Shown in pieces: positions 34,877 to 44,002 of a DNA stretch of 64,000 nucleotides (position 1 is its first letter; the number at the start of each line of letters is the position of its first letter). The notes beneath the pieces were generated by a model that saw only the letters and a program-made list of their open reading frames with translations, searched no databases and had not been told where the DNA came from. The DNA lies in NCBI GenBank assembly GCA_045654805.1, contig JAZOOD010000027.1:1-64000 (forward strand). The letters run 5' to 3'. Position numbers and translations under genes: made by a program. This DNA is from CAZNKU01 sp045654805. Its GTDB lineage: Bacteria > Bacillota > Clostridia > Monoglobales > Firm-18.

Positions 34877-36847
34877 ATGAAAAAATATATGGAAGATCTT
34901 GTTAAAAAAATTGAAAAGCACAGTTATGATTATTATGTCCTTGACAATCCGTCAATAACTGATTTTGAATATGACAAACTTATACACGAACTTATGGACT
35001 TGGAACAAAAATATCCCGAATACAAAATAAACAATTCCCCCACCGAACGTGTTGGTGGAAAAGTTTTAGAAGGTTTTGAAACTATTACTCATACCGTACC
35101 GATGGAAAGTTTAAACGACGCTTTTTCCAAATCAGAACTTGAGGATTTTGACAAATCTGTACGAAAAATTCTTGCAAATCCCGAATATGTTGTTGAGATG
35201 AAAATTGACGGTCTTTCTGTATCATTAGAATATGAAAACGGTGAGTTTTTAAGAGGTTCAACAAGAGGAGATGGTATTGTGGGTGAAGACGTTACCCAAA
35301 ACCTCAAAACTATAAGGGCTATTCCACTTCGACTTTCTGAAAATGTACCTTACCTTGAAGTACGTGGTGAAGTTTATATGCCTGTTTCAAGCTTTATAGA
35401 ACTTAACAACAAACGTGAAGAACAAGAACAACCTCTGTTTGCTAATCCTCGAAATGCAGCTGCAGGTTCACTACGACAGTTAAACAGCAAAATAACCGCC
35501 GAGCGTAACCTTAACATATTTATTTTTAATATTCAGCAAATTAAAGGCAGAGAATTACGTAATCATAAGGAATCATTAGACTTCCTGAAAAAACTCGGAT
35601 TCAAAGTTAGTCCAACTTATGAGAGCTTTAATACAATTGATGATGCCTATTCAAAAATACAGAAAATTGGTGACATGCGTGGCGAGCTTGGTTTTGACAT
35701 AGATGGTGCGGTAATAAAGGTAAATGATTTTAACGACCGTGAGAAGTTGGGAAGTACCACGAAAGCACCAAGATGGGCTATCGCATACAAATATCCTGCT
35801 GAACAAAAACAAACAAAGCTTTTGGACATAACAGTTCAAGTTGGGAGAACAGGAGTACTCACCCCTACTGCCGAGCTTGAGCCCGTTAAAATAGCCGGTT
35901 CAACCGTAAGCCGTGCAACCCTCCACAACATTGATAACATAACTAACAAAGATATCCGCATAGGTGATACAGTAATAATTCAAAAAGCCGGTGATATTAT
36001 ACCGGAGGTTGTTGAAGTTGTTACTGAAAAAAGGACAGGTGATGAAAGGCCTTATAAGATGCCTGAAAAATGCCCCGTATGCGGTACCGGTGTTATCCGC
36101 GAGGCTGATGAAGCAGCTACAAGATGTATAAACCCCGAATGTCCTGCTCAAAAAATACGAAATATTATACATTTTGCAAGCAAAGATGCCATGGATATTG
36201 ACGGACTTGGTCCTGCGATAATTGAGCAGTTGGCAGAACTGAATTTAATTAATAGTCCCGCGGATTTATACTATTTAAAATTTGAGGATTTAGTTGACAT
36301 CGACAGAATGGGTGTAAAATCTGCCAACAATTTAATAAAGGCTATTGAAAACTCAAAAAATGCAGGTCTTGACAGGGTAATATTTGCTTTGGGTATAAGA
36401 AACATTGGCAGTAAAGCCGGCAAAGTACTTGCAGAAAAATTTTGCGATATAGATACTCTATCGTTGGCATCAGAAGAAACTCTAACAAAAATTGAAGATA
36501 TTGGACCAATAATGGCCAAAAGTATTGTAAACTATTTTTCAAGTACAGGCTCTATTGATATTATTCAAAAACTGCGTTTTGCAGGAGTTGACCTTACCTA
36601 TTCAAAAAAAACAACAGATAACAGATTTGAAGGTATGACATTTGTACTAACGGGCACCTTACCCACTTATTCAAGAGATGAGGCGTCGGATATTATTGAG
36701 AATTTTGGGGGAAAGACTTCCTCCTCTGTCTCCAAAAACACTGATTATGTTCTTGCGGGTGAAAAGGCAGGCAGTAAGCTTACAAAAGCTGAACAGCTAG
36801 GTGTAAAGATAATTAGTGAAGAAGAATTTATTTCTTTAATTCAATAA
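34877..36847 (+). CDS. ligA: NAD-dependent DNA ligase LigA
   Basis: The 656-residue ligase seals nicks in replication and repair. Domain Ia (YYVLDNPSITDFEYDKL) is followed by the adenylation domain with catalytic Lys in EMKIDGLSVSLEY. Next come the OB fold (VQVGRTGVLTPTAELEPV), a four-Cys zinc finger (CPVCGTG, CINPECPAQ), helix-hairpin-helix repeats and a C-terminal BRCT domain. GGAGG lies six bases before the ATG at 34877. An upstream in-frame ATG lacks a ribosome site. Confidence 0.97.
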   Translation: MKKYMEDLVKKIEKHSYDYYVLDNPSITDFEYDKLIHELMDLEQKYPEYKINNSPTERVGGKVLEGFETITHTVPMESLNDAFSKSELEDFDKSVRKILANPEYVVEMKIDGLSVSLEYENGEFLRGSTRGDGIVGEDVTQNLKTIRAIPLRLSENVPYLEVRGEVYMPVSSFIELNNKREEQEQPLFANPRNAAAGSLRQLNSKITAERNLNIFIFNIQQIKGRELRNHKESLDFLKKLGFKVSPTYESFNTIDDAYSKIQKIGDMRGELGFDIDGAVIKVNDFNDREKLGSTTKAPRWAIAYKYPAEQKQTKLLDITVQVGRTGVLTPTAELEPVKIAGSTVSRATLHNIDNITNKDIRIGDTVIIQKAGDIIPEVVEVVTEKRTGDERPYKMPEKCPVCGTGVIREADEAATRCINPECPAQKIRNIIHFASKDAMDIDGLGPAIIEQLAELNLINSPADLYYLKFEDLVDIDRMGVKSANNLIKAIENSKNAGLDRVIFALGIRNIGSKAGKVLAEKFCDIDTLSLASEETLTKIEDIGPIMAKSIVNYFSSTGSIDIIQKLRFAGVDLTYSKKTTDNRFEGMTFVLTGTLPTYSRDEASDIIENFGGKTSSSVSKNTDYVLAGEKAGSKLTKAEQLGVKIISEEEFISLIQ

Positions 36848-36876
36848 TTGAATTTTTATTTAAAATAGTGTATAAT
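36848..36876 (+). promoter_or_regulatory. Promoter of gatCAB
   Basis: TTGAAT (36848-36853) and TATAAT (36871-36876) are 17 bases apart, 38 bases before gatC. Confidence 0.75.
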
Positions 36877-36913
36877 TATTGTTTGGTAAATATTCCAAGG
36901 AAGGATGATATAA

Positions 36914-37201
36914 ATGAAAATCACAACAGATGAAGTAAAATATGTTGCAAACCTTGCAAAACTTTATGTTGATGAATGTGAAGCTGAAAAACTCACAAGC
37001 GAAATGAAAAGTATAATCAATTTTGCAGATATGCTTTCAGAAATTGATACTCAGAGTATTGCACCTACAAACCATGCTATGAAGGTACAAAATGTTTTCA
37101 GAGAAGATATTATTAAACCATCATACGATAGAGATGATATTTTGAAAAACGCTCCGTCTCAGGAAGGCGGATGCTATCTTGTACCAAAGGTTGTTGAATA
37201 G
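36914..37201 (+). CDS. gatC: Asp-tRNA(Asn)/Glu-tRNA(Gln) amidotransferase subunit C
   Basis: The 95-residue subunit stabilises GatA. It has VKYVANLAKLYVDECEAEKL, FADMLSEIDTQ and the PSQEGGCYLVPKVVE end typical of the family. It opens the gatCAB operon with gatA 12 bases downstream. The complex converts misacylated Glu-tRNA(Gln) or Asp-tRNA(Asn). Confidence 0.95.
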   Translation: MKITTDEVKYVANLAKLYVDECEAEKLTSEMKSIINFADMLSEIDTQSIAPTNHAMKVQNVFREDIIKPSYDRDDILKNAPSQEGGCYLVPKVVE

Positions 37202-37213
37202 GAGGTTAGTAAA

Positions 37214-38674
37214 GTGAATTTGTATGAATTAACTGCCCACGAGCTTTCGGACAAGCTTAAGGCTAAAGAAATATCCAGTACAGAAATAACAAAATCTGTC
37301 ATTGAACGTATAGAAAATGTTGAAAACAAGGTTGAATGTTATATCACAACAACATATGACCTGGCTTTGGAAACATCTAAAAATGTTGATGAAAAAATAG
37401 CAAGAGGTGAAGAAATTGCCCCGTTGGAAGGTATTCCTATGGCTATTAAAGACAATATTTGTACCGAAGGCATAAAAACAACCTGTGCATCAAAAATGTT
37501 AGAAAACTTTGTTCCTCCTTATGATGCATATGTTGCAAAAAAATTAAAAGAAATCAATGCCCCTATACTTGGTAAACTTAATATGGATGAATTTGCAATG
37601 GGTTCTTCTACTGAAAACTCATACTTTAAAAAGACAAAAAATCCATATAATCTTCACAAAGTTCCAGGAGGATCATCAGGTGGTTCAGCTGCTTCAGTTA
37701 GTGCTGATACTGCGGTTTACACACTTGGTTCAGACACAGGTGGTTCCATCCGTCAGCCTGCATCATTCTGCGGTGTTGTTGGTTTAAAGCCTACTTATGG
37801 TCTCGTATCAAGATTTGGCCTTGTGGCATTCGCATCATCACTTGACCAGATTGGTCCTCTTACTAAAGATGTTACAGATTCTGCAATGGTACTTAACCTG
37901 ATTGCTGGCCATGATAATATGGATACTACTTCTATTAACCTCCCAAAGGAAGATTATACAAAAGCGTTGGTTAATGATGTTAAGGGGATGAAAATAGGTA
38001 TTCCTAACGACTACGTTGGTGAAGGCATAAACGAGGACGTAAAAAATGCAATTTTAAAAGCTGTTGAAACTTATAAATCATTGGGTGCGGAAGTGGAATT
38101 TTTTGATATGAAAGCATCAAAATATGCACTACCTGCTTATTATATAATTTCTTCTGCTGAAGCCAGTTCCAATCTTGCAAGATATGATGGAATTAAATAT
38201 GGTTACAGAACTGATAGCTTCGAAAACCTCGATGACCTTTATAAGAAGACACGTAGCGAAGGTTTTGGTAAAGAAGTTAAACGCAGAATTATGCTTGGTA
38301 CTTATGCCCTGAGTTCCGGCTATTACGATGCATATTATAAAAAGGCCCAACAGGTAAGAACAGTTATCAAAAATGATTTTGATGCTGCATTTGAAAAATA
38401 CGACTTCATACTTACTCCTACCGCCCCTACTACTGCATTTAATATCGGTTCAAAAACAACTGACCCATTGCAAATGTATCTTGAAGATATTTGCACAGTA
38501 TCAATAAATATTGCAAGTGTACCTGCAATTTCAATACCTTGCGGATTTGACAAAGATAATATGCCAATTGGTATGCAGCTTATAGGTAAAGCTTTCAGTG
38601 AATCCACACTACTAAGAGCAGCATATACTTTTGAACAAAATGCAGATTTGCTAAAAATCCGTCCACAGTTGTAA
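37214..38674 (+). CDS. gatA: Asp-tRNA(Asn)/Glu-tRNA(Gln) amidotransferase subunit A
   Basis: The 486-residue amidase-signature subunit releases ammonia from glutamine. The Ser-cisSer-Lys triad is visible: Lys in MAIKDNICTEG, PGGSSGGSAASV, and TGGSIRQPASFCG. It starts with GTG after AGGAGG. The length is normal. Confidence 0.97.
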   Translation: MNLYELTAHELSDKLKAKEISSTEITKSVIERIENVENKVECYITTTYDLALETSKNVDEKIARGEEIAPLEGIPMAIKDNICTEGIKTTCASKMLENFVPPYDAYVAKKLKEINAPILGKLNMDEFAMGSSTENSYFKKTKNPYNLHKVPGGSSGGSAASVSADTAVYTLGSDTGGSIRQPASFCGVVGLKPTYGLVSRFGLVAFASSLDQIGPLTKDVTDSAMVLNLIAGHDNMDTTSINLPKEDYTKALVNDVKGMKIGIPNDYVGEGINEDVKNAILKAVETYKSLGAEVEFFDMKASKYALPAYYIISSAEASSNLARYDGIKYGYRTDSFENLDDLYKKTRSEGFGKEVKRRIMLGTYALSSGYYDAYYKKAQQVRTVIKNDFDAAFEKYDFILTPTAPTTAFNIGSKTTDPLQMYLEDICTVSINIASVPAISIPCGFDKDNMPIGMQLIGKAFSESTLLRAAYTFEQNADLLKIRPQL

Positions 38675-38690
38675 AAAGAGGTGAAAAATT

Positions 38691-40124
38691 ATGAATTTCG
38701 AAACAGTAATTGGTCTGGAAGTTCATGCAGAACTTGCAACAGACACTAAAATATATTGTAGTTGTGCAAATGAATTTGGCGGTGATACAAATACTCATTG
38801 TTGCCCTATTTGTACAGGTATGCCGGGGACTTTACCAGTACTTAATAAAAAGGTTGTTGACTATGCTATAAAAGCAGGACTTGCGACAAATTGTCAAATT
38901 ACAAAAGAAGGCAAGCAGGACAGAAAAAATTATTTTTATCCCGACCTCCCAAAAGCTTATCAGACATCACAATTTGACCTTCCTTTATGCACAGGCGGTT
39001 ACGTTGATATTATGATTGATGGTAACAAAAAAAGAATTGGAATAACACGAATTCATATTGAGGAAGACGCAGGAAAGTTATTCCACGAAGCTATTGGCGG
39101 AAACACATTAGTAGACTTTAACAGATGCGGTGTGCCATTGATTGAAATAGTGTCCGAACCAGATATGAGAAGTGCCGATGAAGCCAAAGAATATTTGGAA
39201 AACCTAAAAGCAATTTTGGAATACACAGGAGTTTCTGACTGTAAAATGCAAGAAGGTTCATTACGTTGTGATATTAACGTTTCCGTTCGTCCTGAAGGTC
39301 AGTCAGAATTTGGCACAAGAACGGAAATGAAAAACGTAAGTTCCTTCAGCGCTGCAGTACGTGCTATTGAATATGAAGCTAAAAGACAGATTGAAGAAAT
39401 TACAGCAGGTAATAAAATTATCCAGGAAACAAGACGTTGGGACGACGTTAAAGGTGTTTCTATTGCAATGCGTAGTAAGGAAGAAGCTCAAGATTACAGA
39501 TACTTCCCGGAACCTGACCTTGTTCCTATTATTGTAGATGATGAATGGATTGAAAAAATCCGCATATCCATCCCTGAATTGCCTGCACAGCGTAAGGAAA
39601 GATATGTTAAAGAATGTGGTTTAACAGAATATGATGCAGGGCAGATTACACTGAGTATTCACCTTGCTGACTATCTTGATGAATGTATTAAATACGGAGC
39701 TAAAGGAAAACTTGCAAGCAACTGGATTTTAAGTGATATTTCAAGACTTCTTAACGAAAACAATATGGAACCGTCACAAATTCCAATTCCTGCAGAATAT
39801 CTTGCGAAAATGATTTCAATAATCGAAAAGGGAACAATCAGCAATAATCAAGGAAAAAAAGTTATTGAAGAACTCTTCACTAACCCACGTGACCCTGAAA
39901 TTATTATCAAGGAAAAAGGTCTTGTACAAATCAGTGACGAAAGCGCATTATTAAAGATTGTTGTTGAAATAATAGATAACAATCCACAATCTGTTGCAGA
40001 CTACAAGGGCGGTAAAGACCGTGCTATCGGCTTCCTTGTAGGACAGACTATGAGAGCAACAAAAGGACAAGGTAATCCACAAATATTAAACAAATTAATC
40101 AAAGAAGAACTTGACAGAAGATAA
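38691..40124 (+). CDS. gatB: Asp-tRNA(Asn)/Glu-tRNA(Gln) amidotransferase subunit B
   Basis: The 477-residue subunit activates and amidates the tRNA-bound Glu/Asp. It begins ETVIGLEVHAELAT and has the zinc Cys set (CSCANEFGG, CCPICTGMPG), the family block RKNYFYPDLPKAYQ and a C-terminal YqeY-like tail domain. It ends the operon with a strong hairpin downstream. Confidence 0.97.
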   Translation: MNFETVIGLEVHAELATDTKIYCSCANEFGGDTNTHCCPICTGMPGTLPVLNKKVVDYAIKAGLATNCQITKEGKQDRKNYFYPDLPKAYQTSQFDLPLCTGGYVDIMIDGNKKRIGITRIHIEEDAGKLFHEAIGGNTLVDFNRCGVPLIEIVSEPDMRSADEAKEYLENLKAILEYTGVSDCKMQEGSLRCDINVSVRPEGQSEFGTRTEMKNVSSFSAAVRAIEYEAKRQIEEITAGNKIIQETRRWDDVKGVSIAMRSKEEAQDYRYFPEPDLVPIIVDDEWIEKIRISIPELPAQRKERYVKECGLTEYDAGQITLSIHLADYLDECIKYGAKGKLASNWILSDISRLLNENNMEPSQIPIPAEYLAKMISIIEKGTISNNQGKKVIEELFTNPRDPEIIIKEKGLVQISDESALLKIVVEIIDNNPQSVADYKGGKDRAIGFLVGQTMRATKGQGNPQILNKLIKEELDRR

Positions 40125-40125
40125 A

Positions 40126-40160
40126 CACAAAGCCAATATCAAAATGATATTGGCTTTGTG
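40126..40160 (+). terminator. Hairpin ending gatCAB
   Basis: Perfect 16-bp arms (40126-40141 and 40145-40160) with a three-base loop lie two bases past the gatB stop. The T-tract is short. It also overlaps the end region of the convergent small gene. Confidence 0.75.
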
Positions 40161-40331
40161 TTATTCCATTCCCAAGAAATTATCTACATAATTTCTTAAA
40201 TCATTTTCCGAACAAATTTGAGGTTGAGAATCATTTAACATTTCCTGAACATCATACGAAAGTGACGAATAATATTTATATGCATTCGGACATTTTTCAA
40301 GTAATTCATTCATATTTTTATAATGATGCAT
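40161..40331 (-). CDS. Hypothetical 56-aa protein
   Basis: A small gene with a good GGAGGTG site seven bases before the ATG at 40329-40331. The product begins MHHYKNMNELLEKCPNAYKY and continues with a probable helix (YDVQEMLND), then Cys40 and a final helix ending in an acidic tail. There is no signal peptide or membrane segment. It is bracketed by terminators on both sides, which supports a real single-gene unit. I do not recognise the family. Confidence 0.6.
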   Translation of the reverse strand: MHHYKNMNELLEKCPNAYKYYSSLSYDVQEMLNDSQPQICSENDLRNYVDNFLGME

Positions 40332-40372
40332 GAATTCACCTCCGTTTATATTTTAAAAAATAATTTTAATGA

Positions 40373-40401
40373 AAAAAGGTACGAATTTTTCGTACCTTTT
40401 T
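40373..40401 (-). terminator. Terminator between two small genes
   Basis: Perfect 13-bp arms (40373-40385 and 40389-40401) with a three-base loop. A run of A precedes and T follows on each strand, so it can work both ways. On the minus strand it ends the Asn/Gln-rich gene. Confidence 0.8.
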
Positions 40402-40414
40402 GTTACAGAAACTA

Positions 40415-40549
40415 TTAGAAATTTCTATTGTCTCTCTTCTGTTCATTTTTATTCTGTTCATTTCTGTTCTGGTTATTGTTTTGCTTGTTCTGTTCGTTTC
40501 TGTTCTGGTTGTTGTTCTGATTGTTGTTTTGTCTGTTTTCGTTATTCAT
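40415..40549 (-). CDS. Asn/Gln-rich 44-aa protein
   Basis: The ATG at 40547-40549 opens a 44-residue frame in which some two thirds of residues are Asn or Gln. The order is quasi-periodic (Asn-Gln-Asn-Arg-Asn-Glu-Gln twice), with Arg/Lys/Glu between. A GGAAGAG site lies about ten bases upstream and a strong terminator follows. Such composition suggests a disordered, possibly spore- or aggregation-related peptide, but no family is recognised. The repeat could also have grown by slippage of its short DNA repeats. Confidence 0.55.
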   Translation of the reverse strand: MNNENRQNNNQNNNQNRNEQNKQNNNQNRNEQNKNEQKRDNRNF

Positions 40550-40623
40550 GTGTAATCACTCTTCCTTTTTTTAATTTATCTTACACATAATATAATCTAC
40601 AATTTTTTTAAAAATATTCAAAA

Positions 40624-40917
40624 TTATTTTTTTGGAACAACAATAGTTTTATTATTTATGGATTCACGATATATAATAAATTTACTCCCAATGCACTGAA
40701 TAGGTTGTGCACCTGTTTTTTCGCAAATTTCTCCACATGTTTCTCTTACGTCAAGCATCGAATTTTCCAATACTTTTATTTTAATTAATTCATTTGCCTC
40801 CAGGGCTTCATCAATCATTGAAATTGTATTATCATCAACGCCATTTTTTCCTATTTGATATTTTGCATCAATAGTATTTGCAAGACCTCTTAGATATGCT
40901 CTTTGTTTTCCAGTCAT
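40624..40917 (-). CDS. yhbY: YhbY family RNA-binding (CRM) protein
   Basis: The 97-residue protein has the CRM fold: TGKQRAYLRGLANTID, then QIGKNGVDDNTISMIDEALE, ELIKIKVLEN, and the GSKFIIYRES end. YhbY associates with pre-50S ribosomes. The usual GxxG loop is GKNG. Its own short transcript is likely. Confidence 0.95.
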   Translation of the reverse strand: MTGKQRAYLRGLANTIDAKYQIGKNGVDDNTISMIDEALEANELIKIKVLENSMLDVRETCGEICEKTGAQPIQCIGSKFIIYRESINNKTIVVPKK

Positions 40918-41014
40918 TTTATTCTCCTTAATCTATTTCATAAATTTATTTAACCAAACAATTACAACTATATAATATAATAAAACAACTTAAAATTTTT
41001 GTCAATAATATGTA

Positions 41015-41047
41015 GTTAAAAAAGCTTTGATTTGCATCAAAGCTTTT
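41015..41047 (-). terminator. Terminator of the gerW operon
   Basis: Arms 41020-41030 and 41037-41047 are perfect over 11 bases with a six-base loop; T residues follow on the minus strand. It lies just past the gerW stop. Confidence 0.8.
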
Positions 41048-41052
41048 AATAA

Positions 41053-41430
41053 TCAATCTTTTTTAAACATCTTTGAAAGTGATTCTATAGCAGAGGGCAA
41101 CATATCACAAATTTTTTCAAGAGGTGTTGCGCTATCAATATTCAATATTTTCACATCACCGTTAGATACAACTAAAAAGCCAACAGGCTGTACTGTCACT
41201 CCTCCGCCGCTGCCTGCGGTTATGCCATCAATCTTTGAACTTGTATCACCTTTAGAATTATCATAATTCCAGCCACCCATACCATATCCAACCGATAATT
41301 TAGTAATAGGAATTATAGTAGTCCCATCTAAGGTTTCTATAGGTTTCCCTATAATTGTATCTGTATCAATCATACCCTTTAAACCATCCATTGATGCCGA
41401 AAATAGACCTTCTAATTCATATTGAGCCAT
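41053..41430 (-). CDS. gerW: GerW family sporulation protein (YtfJ)
   Basis: The 125-residue protein has VIGKPIETLDGTTIIPI-like start (here TIIGKPIETLDGTTIIPITK), a Gly-rich central loop (AGSGGGVTVQPVGFLVV) and a short helical end. It is the YtfJ/GerW type made in the forespore and linked to germination in Bacillus. It ends the scpA-scpB-DUF2953 operon. Confidence 0.95.
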   Translation of the reverse strand: MAQYELEGLFSASMDGLKGMIDTDTIIGKPIETLDGTTIIPITKLSVGYGMGGWNYDNSKGDTSSKIDGITAGSGGGVTVQPVGFLVVSNGDVKILNIDSATPLEKICDMLPSAIESLSKMFKKD

Positions 41431-41432
41431 AA

Positions 41433-42029
41433 TTAATTACCGCCTTTCAAAGTATTTTTAAATCGTTTAATATGTTTAACTGTTTTTATTAAATATAAAA
41501 TTCGTGCTGAAAAAACAAAATCTAATTTGAAATTAAAAATTTTTTCTGTATAATAAGGTTTTACGGCAATATTAGTAAATTCATTAATATTAATATATTT
41601 GCTTATAAAACCGCAAATATTCGATATCAGCCCCCAAATAATCCCGCCGGTAATACCTGTTATAGCAGCATCGCCAAAACCGTAATCAAGTGATATATCC
41701 AATTTTTTAACTGATAAAGTTTTTTTAATAAATTTAAGAATATATATAAGATCATCATTTTTATCATCAAGGATTTTTCTGATAAAATTTATAATAAATT
41801 TAAAATTCATATATTTTTTTTCAAAAGATTCATCTTTATTAGTTGTTTTATTAGATTCTATTTTATTTGAGGAATCGTATAGCTTTATTCTGAATAAATA
41901 TACTTTAATAATCCCATTATCTATTAAAATTGATATTTTTATCTTAGCAAACAGTATTACAAACAATAGAATCAATATAAATAGCAAAATAGAATATACT
42001 GTTGTAATGAACACATTCATACACATCAT
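41433..42029 (-). CDS. DUF2953 domain protein
   Basis: The 198-residue protein starts with a membrane helix (about 8-28) and has a C-terminal DUF2953 region (LDISLDYGFGDAAITGITGG, and FNLKPYYTEKIFN-like segment IAVKPYYTEKIF). Family members are found in spore formers directly before ytfJ/gerW, as here, so a sporulation link is likely. It overlaps scpB by four bases (ATGA). Confidence 0.9.
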   Translation of the reverse strand: MMCMNVFITTVYSILLFILILLFVILFAKIKISILIDNGIIKVYLFRIKLYDSSNKIESNKTTNKDESFEKKYMNFKFIINFIRKILDDKNDDLIYILKFIKKTLSVKKLDISLDYGFGDAAITGITGGIIWGLISNICGFISKYININEFTNIAVKPYYTEKIFNFKLDFVFSARILYLIKTVKHIKRFKNTLKGGN

Positions 42030-42574
42030 CCTTGATTATTTTCTACATCTTCAATAATAAAGCTGTCAACCGGCATAAGCTCTTCAAGACCTGAGATAGC
42101 AAAAGTACGTAAAAACTCATCCGTAGTACCCAAAAGTGATGGTCTGCCCGGTGCATCTACCCGACCAACAACTTCAATAAGACCAAGTTCTAGAAGCCTA
42201 CTGACGGAATTATCACAATTAACACCCCTTACGTGTTCAATGGATGCACGGGTAATCGGCTGTTTGTATGCAATAATAGCCAAAACTTCCATTGTAGCTT
42301 TCGACAAAGGATTTTTCTTTTTAGGCTCCACAATCTTCTGTATATATTCTGCATATTCCCCACGAGTAGACATCTGATATTTGTCACCTAGTCTTATTAT
42401 TTTTACACCACGCTTATCATAATTATACTTGTCCATCATATTTTTTAGCAAACTTCTTAACTGTTCAGTCTCAACCTCGGTAATTTCACTTAATTTTTCA
42501 ATATGCAAAGCATCGCCTGATGCAAAAAGACAAGCCTCTATAATAGCCTCAATAGTCGGTATGCTCAAATTCAT
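42026..42574 (-). CDS. scpB: Segregation and condensation protein B
   Basis: ScpB is the winged-helix kleisin partner of the SMC-ScpAB condensin. The 182-residue protein begins MNLSIPTIEAIIEACLFASG and has the family block KATMEVLAIIAYKQPITRA, then GVNCDNSVSRLLELGLIEVVGR and PGRPSLLGTTDEFLR. The start at 42572-42574 overlaps scpA by 26 bases. A longer start nine codons upstream lacks family match. Confidence 0.96.
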   Translation of the reverse strand: MNLSIPTIEAIIEACLFASGDALHIEKLSEITEVETEQLRSLLKNMMDKYNYDKRGVKIIRLGDKYQMSTRGEYAEYIQKIVEPKKKNPLSKATMEVLAIIAYKQPITRASIEHVRGVNCDNSVSRLLELGLIEVVGRVDAPGRPSLLGTTDEFLRTFAISGLEELMPVDSFIIEDVENNQG

Positions 42575-43310
42575 TTTCTTCAATTTCTCCCTTACCCACA
42601 TATGTTATTTCATAATCACTGTCCTCGTTACCTACAATAATTCTGTTCATCTTCATAAGCTCGAGAACTGCAAGAAAAGATGCAACAGCTTCATCCCTGC
42701 TCTTTACATTTTTAAACATTTCCTTAAATTTAATCTTCTTCTTAAACAAAAACTTTTTCACAAATTCCTTTACCTTGGTAAACACAGGTATTGGGTCACG
42801 ACCAACAATACCAGAAAATTTTTGTATTGAAACAGGTTTTTTTCTGTCAATTAGGTATACAACATCCTCAGCAGCCCCACAAAGACTTTCCAAAGTAACA
42901 AGCTTTAAGCTTTCATCAATTAAGATAGGTTGGATATAATCGCGTTGTTTAAAAAATGAAAAACCACCGGAAAATTCCTTTTCTCTCAAATAATCAGCAG
43001 CCATTTTCATACGTTTATATTCTTCTAGTCTTTTAGTAAGTTCAAGTCTTGGGTCTTCCTCTTCCATTTCTTCTTCATCTTTTGGTAAAATCATCTTTGA
43101 TTTAATATACAAAAGATTGGCCGCAAGTACTAAAAATTCACTTGAAACCTCTATGTCATAATGATCCATTTCCTCTATATAGTCCAGATATTGCTCCGTG
43201 ATTTCAGAAATCGGAATATCATAGATACTTACTTTATTTTTATTTATAAGATGCATAAGCAAATCTAAAGGACCCTCAAAGATTTGCAACTTAAATGCTA
43301 TTTGTTTCAA
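42549..43310 (-). CDS. scpA: Segregation and condensation protein A
   Basis: The 253-residue kleisin begins KLQIFEGPLDLLMHLINKNKV, the hallmark of ScpA. Glu-rich linkers (EEEMEEEDPRLELT) are central, and the C-terminal winged helix (SRDEAVASFLAVLELMK) binds the SMC head. It starts with TTG directly after the stop of the M50 gene, with GGGGTGG upstream. The start codon is weak, suggesting coupling. Confidence 0.96.
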   Translation of the reverse strand: MKQIAFKLQIFEGPLDLLMHLINKNKVSIYDIPISEITEQYLDYIEEMDHYDIEVSSEFLVLAANLLYIKSKMILPKDEEEMEEEDPRLELTKRLEEYKRMKMAADYLREKEFSGGFSFFKQRDYIQPILIDESLKLVTLESLCGAAEDVVYLIDRKKPVSIQKFSGIVGRDPIPVFTKVKEFVKKFLFKKKIKFKEMFKNVKSRDEAVASFLAVLELMKMNRIIVGNEDSDYEITYVGKGEIEENEFEHTDY

Positions 43311-43946
43311 TTAAGCCACCCCTAATAACGTAAGCAATTTAACTACTAACTCCCACAATTTATTTATAAGATTATTAACACCAACACTGATTATTCTGGA
43401 AGAAAGATTTGTAAATGAAAGCAACAGAATTATTAACATCCCGTATCTTTCGTAAATCATAAGTTTAAAATAATATTTTTCAGGCAAAAAAGCAAATAGA
43501 ACTTTTGAACCATCAAGTGGCGGAACAGGCAAAAGATTAAACATTGCCAAAACCGCATTATAATGTACACTTAAATAAAAAAAACTTATAATGTACTCGT
43601 TCCAGGTGTTTATAATACCTAACGCATAAAATAACAAGGAAATAAACGCAAGAATTATATTCATTAATGGTCCTGCCAATGCAGTAATAGCCATTCCTTT
43701 TTTTGGATCACGAAATCTAAACATATCAACTGGTACAGGCTTCGCCCAACCAATGCCAGCAACAATAAGCATCAAAAATCCAAGCCAATCTATGTGTTTT
43801 AAAGGATTTAAAGACAATCTATCATTATATTTTGCAGTTTTATCACCCATTATATATGCAGCAAACCCATGGGATAATTCATTCAAACTTAAACTGATTA
43901 TCAATATAGGAACGGTAAACAATAACTGGAGCATATTGAACAACAA
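43311..43946 (-). CDS. Site-2 protease family (M50) membrane protein with altered zinc motif
   Basis: The 211-residue polytopic protein has the family layout. Helix 1 should carry HExxH, followed by GDKTAKYNDRLSLNPLKHID, AGIGWAKPVPV and the second catalytic motif NLLPVPPLDGSK (Asp145). The first motif here reads Asn22-Glu-Leu-Ser-His26 (codon AAT), so the first zinc ligand His is replaced by Asn, while Glu23, His26 and Asp145 remain. Members with HExxH are common upstream of scpA in Firmicutes. The function is unknown; with this change activity is doubtful. Confidence 0.88.
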   Translation of the reverse strand: MLFNMLQLLFTVPILIISLSLNELSHGFAAYIMGDKTAKYNDRLSLNPLKHIDWLGFLMLIVAGIGWAKPVPVDMFRFRDPKKGMAITALAGPLMNIILAFISLLFYALGIINTWNEYIISFFYLSVHYNAVLAMFNLLPVPPLDGSKVLFAFLPEKYYFKLMIYERYGMLIILLLSFTNLSSRIISVGVNNLINKLWELVVKLLTLLGVA

Positions 43947-44002
43947 AATTCACCCTTTTTCATACTTTTACCCAATTATTCTATCACATATATCCAAAAG
44001 TG

